8,477 nucleotides of DNA from an uncultured Eubacterium sp. (GTDB lineage Bacteria; Bacillota; Clostridia; Lachnospirales; Lachnospiraceae). The translations under genes and the position numbers were made by a program. Below, piece after piece: positions 6,601-8,477 of this stretch. The DNA lies in assembly GCA_910586045.1 (NCBI GenBank), contig CAJUIH010000124.1, forward strand, positions 1 through 8,477. The letters are read 5' to 3'. The notes beneath the pieces are model-generated. The model had not been told where the DNA came from, ran no database searches, and saw nothing but the letters and a program-made list of their open reading frames with translations. Position 1 is the first letter of the stretch; every line of letters starts with the position of its first letter.

Positions 6601-8477
6601 ATCCCGCAGCATCCAAAGACGGAAGAAGAACTACTGGAGCGGACCGTGGGCGTTTACTACCAGTTTCCGGAAAACCGCAATGTATTCTTAGTCGCGGGTA
6701 CGGAGTTTGAAGAAGGCAATGATTATGTGATCAATTACCAGTATGTAGAACCGGATACTGATGATGTGGAAATCCGGGATGGTTTTGGAGACGCGCCGAC
6801 CTGTTCTTATGCAGGTAAGGTTAAGGTAACGATTACCGGCGTAGGCAATTATACGGATAGCGCAAGTTATTGGTATTTTATCGGAAAAGATATTGCTTCC
6901 GAAGCAACGATTCGTATCAATCCTACTACAACGGTTTACAATGCACAGCAGCAGGCGCCGGCGATTACGATAACCGGTGTGGACAAAGAAATTTGTACAA
7001 TCGGAAAGTACAGAGGGGAAGTAACGGTTGAAAATCTGATCGAGGATAAAGATTTTGTAAACGCGGGTGATTATTTTATCCGTGTGGAAGGAAATCCTAA
7101 GAAAGGAACGTATTCTACCCAGCCGCAGACGCTTAAATATACGATTACGCCAAGGCCGATTTCCAGCTCTGTAGTAATTGATAATTATAAGAAAGAGTAT
7201 GCGTATACGGGCTTTGAGATTTGTCCGGTAGGGTTATCGGTTACCGATTATATTGAAAAGATTAAGTACAGACTGACAGAAGAACTGGATTATACTTTGT
7301 CGTATGCGAATAACGTAAATGCCGGAACAGCGACGATTACCGTTAACGGCCAGAACAATTTCAGCGGTACGGCTTCGGCGAAGTTCCTGATTACAAGTTC
7401 AACGATTACGAGCGGCGGCAGTGATACAAACAGTCCGTTCAATCCGGGAACCGGAGAGATTTCGGGCGCAACGGCAATTAAGCCGGATGATGTGAAGCTG
7501 TCAATGGATACGACGACGGCTATGTACTATACCGGCAGCCAGGTATATCCAAAGGTATCGATTGCCGGTATGACGGAAAATGTAGACTATACGGTTACTT
7601 ACAGTAATAATGTGGAAGTCGGTATGGCTACGATTTATATTAGCGGAATTGGGAATAATAACGGAATGATTACGAAGAATTTCGATATTATTGCACAGTT
7701 GTCGAAGTGTACGGTTGCTCCGATTCCGGCGCAGCGGTATACAGGTTCTGCAATTACACCGTCCATTACCGTGACGTGCGGTTCGAATATCTTAGTGGAT
7801 GGCGTGGATTATGTAGTAAGCTATGCGAACAATGTGAATATCGGAACAGCGACCGTGACAATCCGGTCTGCGAATAATTCCAATTACGTTGGATCGACAA
7901 AAGCAACCTTTAGTATCAGCAATGATGTAGGCGGATTTATTATCAGCGGATATGCGCCGAGTTATGTTTATACCGGAAAAGCAATTACGCCGGCGATCGT
8001 GGTAGAAACAGGTTCCGCGACGTTGACGCAGGGTACGGATTATACGGTTACCTATGCGGATAATGTCAATGCGGGTATGGCTACGATTACGGTAACCGGG
8101 ATCGGTAAATATTCTGGTACGCAGTCCGTAAACTTTATTATCGAACCAAAGAGTCTTCAGTCTTTAAGCGCATCGGGCATTGAAGATAAGACGTATACAG
8201 GGGATGCCTATACACCGTCGATTACGATTAGTGACGGCGACAAAGTACTGACGAACGGTGTCGATTATACGGTTACGTATACAAACAATACAGCGCCTGG
8301 TTTGGCTACTGCGGTTATTACCGGTACGAGCAGCAACTATACCGGTACGAAGATTGTCAGCTTCAAGATTGCCGGCGTCGCGGTCAAAGGGCTGCAGGCT
8401 TCTTCTGTAAAAGATTCCAGCCTGAAGCTGTCCTGGGTAAAACAGGATTATGCGGACGGATATCAGATTTGCGATTC
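583..8477 (+). CDS. Giant secreted Ig-like repeat / fibronectin type III surface protein, 3' end beyond window
   Basis: One frame runs from the ATG at 583 to the window edge without a stop: 2,631 full codons plus two bases. The product starts with a Sec signal peptide and is otherwise an almost continuous series of beta-rich modules. Each module tends to end in a strand pair of the form (V/I)x(V/I)xGxGNYxG followed by xFxI(x)P. The later modules add YTG near the start and DYTVTYxNN in the middle. These are bacterial Ig-like repeats of the broad MBG/YDG type, common in large Clostridia surface proteins. I do not know an exact Pfam match. About 25 modules can be traced; a fibronectin type III domain begins at the right edge. 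No enzyme motif, LPxTG sorting signal, SLH or choline-binding repeat is seen, so anchoring must be encoded downstream. It sits alone on this strand after a noncoding leader. The likely role is a stalk, adhesin or matrix component outside the cell; ligand unknown. The coding status is secure, the function is inference. Confidence 0.95.
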   Translation, partial: MFRDIWKRFGAKMLIVLCSVLLLGGVAIAAPRLRAVGEKVDLSTVQVVADANAATQITTGAAIWIKEPEKLIYSTSGRVFPSTLMLYKKSDNSTVELSGAEMNGKDYNVAVEAGSDWNKASTVKVTLTASRGSQYLVSGSKCQNFEYTIQKQEITSITFKVKNNSPTGKDYTVYDDQNILLVDNAGSPVSASNIEVTVNGAELKGGSGYSLTQADGKTAYTIPNLGVKGGLYVQFENYKYPTGTLGCAEFSNIQICGDLGKQRVVVDPEPTNSLQTVTSNNVTIYDASDNEIDKSEYGLPQYTQSTGYLKIEGAGKLYAGYYERTFEFAPVSDEAVMLECVDADFLSPQDFIDDLNRNIQVLPERFQTSTGDATINSSECRDFEWQFVEREGYDEEGIPGATAGLVQIKFVIGGSNTYNGRKAHAYFPVIRNIESAEYSNSPKEGITYTYGSHKAGLYERDTKVWFADAGEDHPISTSLYDVTYKQHKWKDANLVVDGIKNIEAAGRVYITIKGKYNNKADAVANAYNGGYYGQIVGTEETPRLYYDIEPQPLTDRHFMKLGSSIFAPSTDAPDVETNTMLGKKDADGNTEWNLYLTTIGDRYSVDFFESKDGGTPITVWNGKTGTFWARFTFSGNYDGAVWAEFSIQEFDLRYMHVTLGDDCPQCLETNKTHKYMAKEHQPVVQEIYYEPPGGNRMTIPATEYDKEGAIQYLNAVNATSSNSKASVQITLNNGMVITQDFEIQPRGLDEGDLILDKDTDGFKTGSPRTHEYMGQNNLPGITKLVLKTQNLEIPMESTDFTYDAGYLGVYDANGKKISSVQDASTKTDYVYRIAKKGSNFKNPDASATSYKATEKFQITARSISADEVKFTLPAKPYVKGETASGYLTYIKDNLVISDGKFPGEDPLELDRHYEIEEKDIDLSNLSVNSTITYKVLGKEQGFYNSSKTLTLLVGRDITKSTVLEPAEHSITLGQPINGIPSGTVTLDGPYSTAADGPGGVKFKGTSADAGVCLIYNLETSSGVEYLYAGASGQYLVTYDPATPRPDDPMDKDSPLYGYITLQGINGYYGSIRVKVPIQKVNLEDGAYEIIFTNDTETERDNIYTGEEVTPAFQVVLKADHTQVLQPRNDYEIVDWYHNIDANENRGGGISQPYVRIKGINNYEGELIGNFTIYRRQIGKFNQDGNYWDVNTNAGFRVTGWKPENQIYNYTPYTITDNGDELQGVLPQVRLTYNGTELSDNDCIRSYENHLNACLFQDQPDRTKHPKVIFDAKDNGNFKGQCEVTFQIRPITLSDKKQCEISLEPERTAFTGSQVLPTVSIKILRDDGTTYDMKPADLQAQCTIGYPDETKHNDTFISEDQKTNARACVTIEGSGTGNFTGTTTINYIIYGQFQPNTTAGKTNSLTIAEGGELDYNPSSTVGGCKVIFYEKLASVTGNNEPQTYEDAAGSGDARIHELKENAEYKVDVPNRIGIQDAMIRSNVNFLEGSIPCKITIKGNLDASYISYDFIKPVTYPVGGKDFHLEDFLRVTYTGGNGEQIPLVYGTDYEFASTPTVNIGENHVTIQPAKKADENGNLVPVTWMRGSKDIEYNMTASMDGATINVEKEYPYAHGVPVLKPEDIKVTLDGVELNKNDYTIKIEGDATNVGTHKVIVTGNGTKFSGTIEQTFRIVPYHLEDAVKEGIITVVYPEEVEYTGSKVWPTVRSVRIAAHTLSDGKKEDESGAVADAEYETDAGSAEGKDYVNWTRDSNNRPEFVIRGKGNYTGEISYPYTIIRKDVGDEENVILDREALENLFYNNGKEIRPIPVLRYKGRDLTGIQYDSNNTDAYKDWQDYTIHFTYQHNGDLKRVGTKTITVRGIGNFTGERTVTYEVKPLNIGDTELVFTGETPVYNGQKQQPAFNLVFNGEVILQFNGTRVISDNITDVTVKFDNNENATKEGKLATVTVSIPQEAADNYYGTKEATFTIQPAPLAGHTRFLYHPGGENAVQDLSSYRLNLPFEGVGTSVIPQHPKTEEELLERTVGVYYQFPENRNVFLVAGTEFEEGNDYVINYQYVEPDTDDVEIRDGFGDAPTCSYAGKVKVTITGVGNYTDSASYWYFIGKDIASEATIRINPTTTVYNAQQQAPAITITGVDKEICTIGKYRGEVTVENLIEDKDFVNAGDYFIRVEGNPKKGTYSTQPQTLKYTITPRPISSSVVIDNYKKEYAYTGFEICPVGLSVTDYIEKIKYRLTEELDYTLSYANNVNAGTATITVNGQNNFSGTASAKFLITSSTITSGGSDTNSPFNPGTGEISGATAIKPDDVKLSMDTTTAMYYTGSQVYPKVSIAGMTENVDYTVTYSNNVEVGMATIYISGIGNNNGMITKNFDIIAQLSKCTVAPIPAQRYTGSAITPSITVTCGSNILVDGVDYVVSYANNVNIGTATVTIRSANNSNYVGSTKATFSISNDVGGFIISGYAPSYVYTGKAITPAIVVETGSATLTQGTDYTVTYADNVNAGMATITVTGIGKYSGTQSVNFIIEPKSLQSLSASGIEDKTYTGDAYTPSITISDGDKVLTNGVDYTVTYTNNTAPGLATAVITGTSSNYTGTKIVSFKIAGVAVKGLQASSVKDSSLKLSWVKQDYADGYQICD
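670..3840 (+). repeat. N-terminal divergent Ig-like modules (residues 30-1086)
   Basis: This third of the protein looks non-repetitive at first, but module ends recur every 70-130 residues. Examples are FEYTIQKQEI (about 1015-1047), LKIEGAGKLYAGYYERTFEF (about 1507-1566), IKFVIGGSNTYNGRKAHAYF (about 1804-1863), FTFSGNYDGAVWAEFSI (about 2473-2523), ITLNNGMVITQDFEIQP (about 2767-2817), VLGKEQGFYNSSKTLTLLV (about 3382-3441) and ITLQGINGYYGSIRVKVPI (about 3757-3813). Each is a degenerate form of the GxGNYxG...FxI module end seen clearly near the C terminus. I count about ten modules, two of them uncertain. A CPQC motif sits at residues 663-666. Divergence suggests old duplications or distinct binding roles; no specific ligand-binding motif is recognised. 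Confidence 0.55.
3841..7395 (+). repeat. Middle Ig-like modules (residues 1087-2271)
   Basis: About eleven modules of 75-130 residues are readable here. Their closing strands include VRIKGINNYEGELIGNFTI (about 4045-4101), VTIEGSGTGNFTGTTTINY (about 4684-4740), VIVTGNGTKFSGTIEQTF (about 5536-5589), FVIRGKGNYTGEISYPYTI (about 5845-5901), ITVRGIGNFTGERTVTYEV (about 6142-6198), VTITGVGNYTDSASYWYF (about 6826-6879) and ITVNGQNNFSGTASAKFLI (about 7336-7392). YTG-type openings appear at residues 1103, in the module starting near 5632, and at 2208. Several modules carry long insertions between the opening and the closing strand. The stretch 4750-5103 fits the pattern poorly and may be a separate fold or a module with a large insertion. 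Confidence 0.7.
7396..7491 (+). other. Flexible Gly/Ser/Asn/Pro-rich linker (residues 2272-2303)
   Basis: After the strand ending in FLIT the chain becomes rich in Ser, Thr, Gly, Asn and Pro, including GGSDTNSPFNPGTGEISG at residues 2278-2295, with no hydrophobic alternation. It separates the long, irregular modules from the compact regular array. The DYxxxY motif spacing jumps to 99 residues across it (D2236 to D2335), against 74-77 afterwards. It probably acts as a hinge or spacer between two parts of the extracellular stalk. Confidence 0.65.
7492..8370 (+). repeat. Four compact regular Ig-like repeats (residues 2304-2596)
   Basis: Four tandem units of about 70-77 residues share one plan: YTG(S/K/D), then a Pro, a beta strand, DYTVTYxNN, G(M/T/L)AT, and a GxGxYxG-type turn before an FxI strand. 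YTG tyrosines are at residues 2316, 2386, 2463 and 2538; the DY motif is at D2335, D2409, D2486 and D2561. At DNA level GATTATACGGTTAC occurs at 8038-8051 and 8263-8276, with a one-base variant at 7585-7598, so the duplication is still visible in nucleotides. The array gives the cleanest consensus for reading the degenerate modules upstream. Confidence 0.85.
8383..8477 (+). other. Start of a fibronectin type III domain (residue 2601 onward)
   Basis: The last residues change style: VKGLQASSVKDSSLKLSW, then ADGYQI. The pattern of a V-x-G-L opening, an S-L-x-L-S-W strand with core Trp2618, and A-D-G-Y-x-I around Tyr2627 is the first part of the FN3 fold as found in many Clostridia surface proteins, where it often occurs in tandem. 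The domain is cut by the window edge. Confidence 0.75.

Noticed and set aside
5788..6612. Long open frame on the minus strand (274 codons), the largest antisense frame
   Set aside because: It lies wholly inside the sense frame, which shows recognisable modules throughout. The antisense product is rich in Ile, Arg and Phe with no family resemblance, as expected for the complement of repetitive Thr/Val/Asn codons.
7492..8370. CRISPR-like or satellite DNA repeat
   Set aside because: The repetition is in-frame, has a period of about 210-230 bp with diverged sequence, and follows protein module boundaries, so it is coding-repeat duplication.
1..8477. tRNA, rRNA, insertion sequence, transposase or phage genes
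   Set aside because: No cloverleaf, rRNA-like segment, terminal inverted repeats or transposase motifs were seen on either strand.

Overview
The window looks like a low-to-mid GC Gram-positive anaerobe of the Clostridia, most likely a gut or rumen Lachnospiraceae. The basis is codon use, a strong AGGAAGG-type ribosome binding site, and a very long secreted protein built from 'YTG...DYTVTYxNN...GNYxG...FxI' repeats followed by a fibronectin type III fold, an architecture I associate with that family. This assignment is inference; the window has no housekeeping marker.

Layout: positions 1-126 are an AT-rich leader or the end of an upstream unit with no gene I can support. Positions 127-361 (plus strand) hold a dense set of hairpins, a 5-bp helix joining the two ends and a 6-bp loop-to-strand pseudoknot. 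This reads as a structured noncoding RNA. Its size and complexity suggest the raiA-motif class, but I cannot confirm the family. Positions 362-582 are a noncoding, G-rich leader with a candidate promoter, a small hairpin and a ribosome binding site.

From 583 to the right edge (8477) a single reading frame runs 2,631 codons without a stop and leaves the window. It encodes a secreted giant: a signal peptide (residues 1-29), about ten divergent Ig-like modules (30-1086), about eleven clearer modules (1087-2271), a flexible Gly/Ser/Asn/Pro linker (2272-2303), four compact regular modules (2304-2596), and the beginning of a fibronectin type III domain (2601 on). No catalytic domain is visible. The likely role is a stalk-like adhesin or matrix protein at the cell surface. 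The anchor and any functional tip beyond the FN3 start lie outside the window.

The two parts may be functionally linked (a regulatory RNA next to a surface-protein gene), or they may simply be neighbours. The window itself does not decide this.
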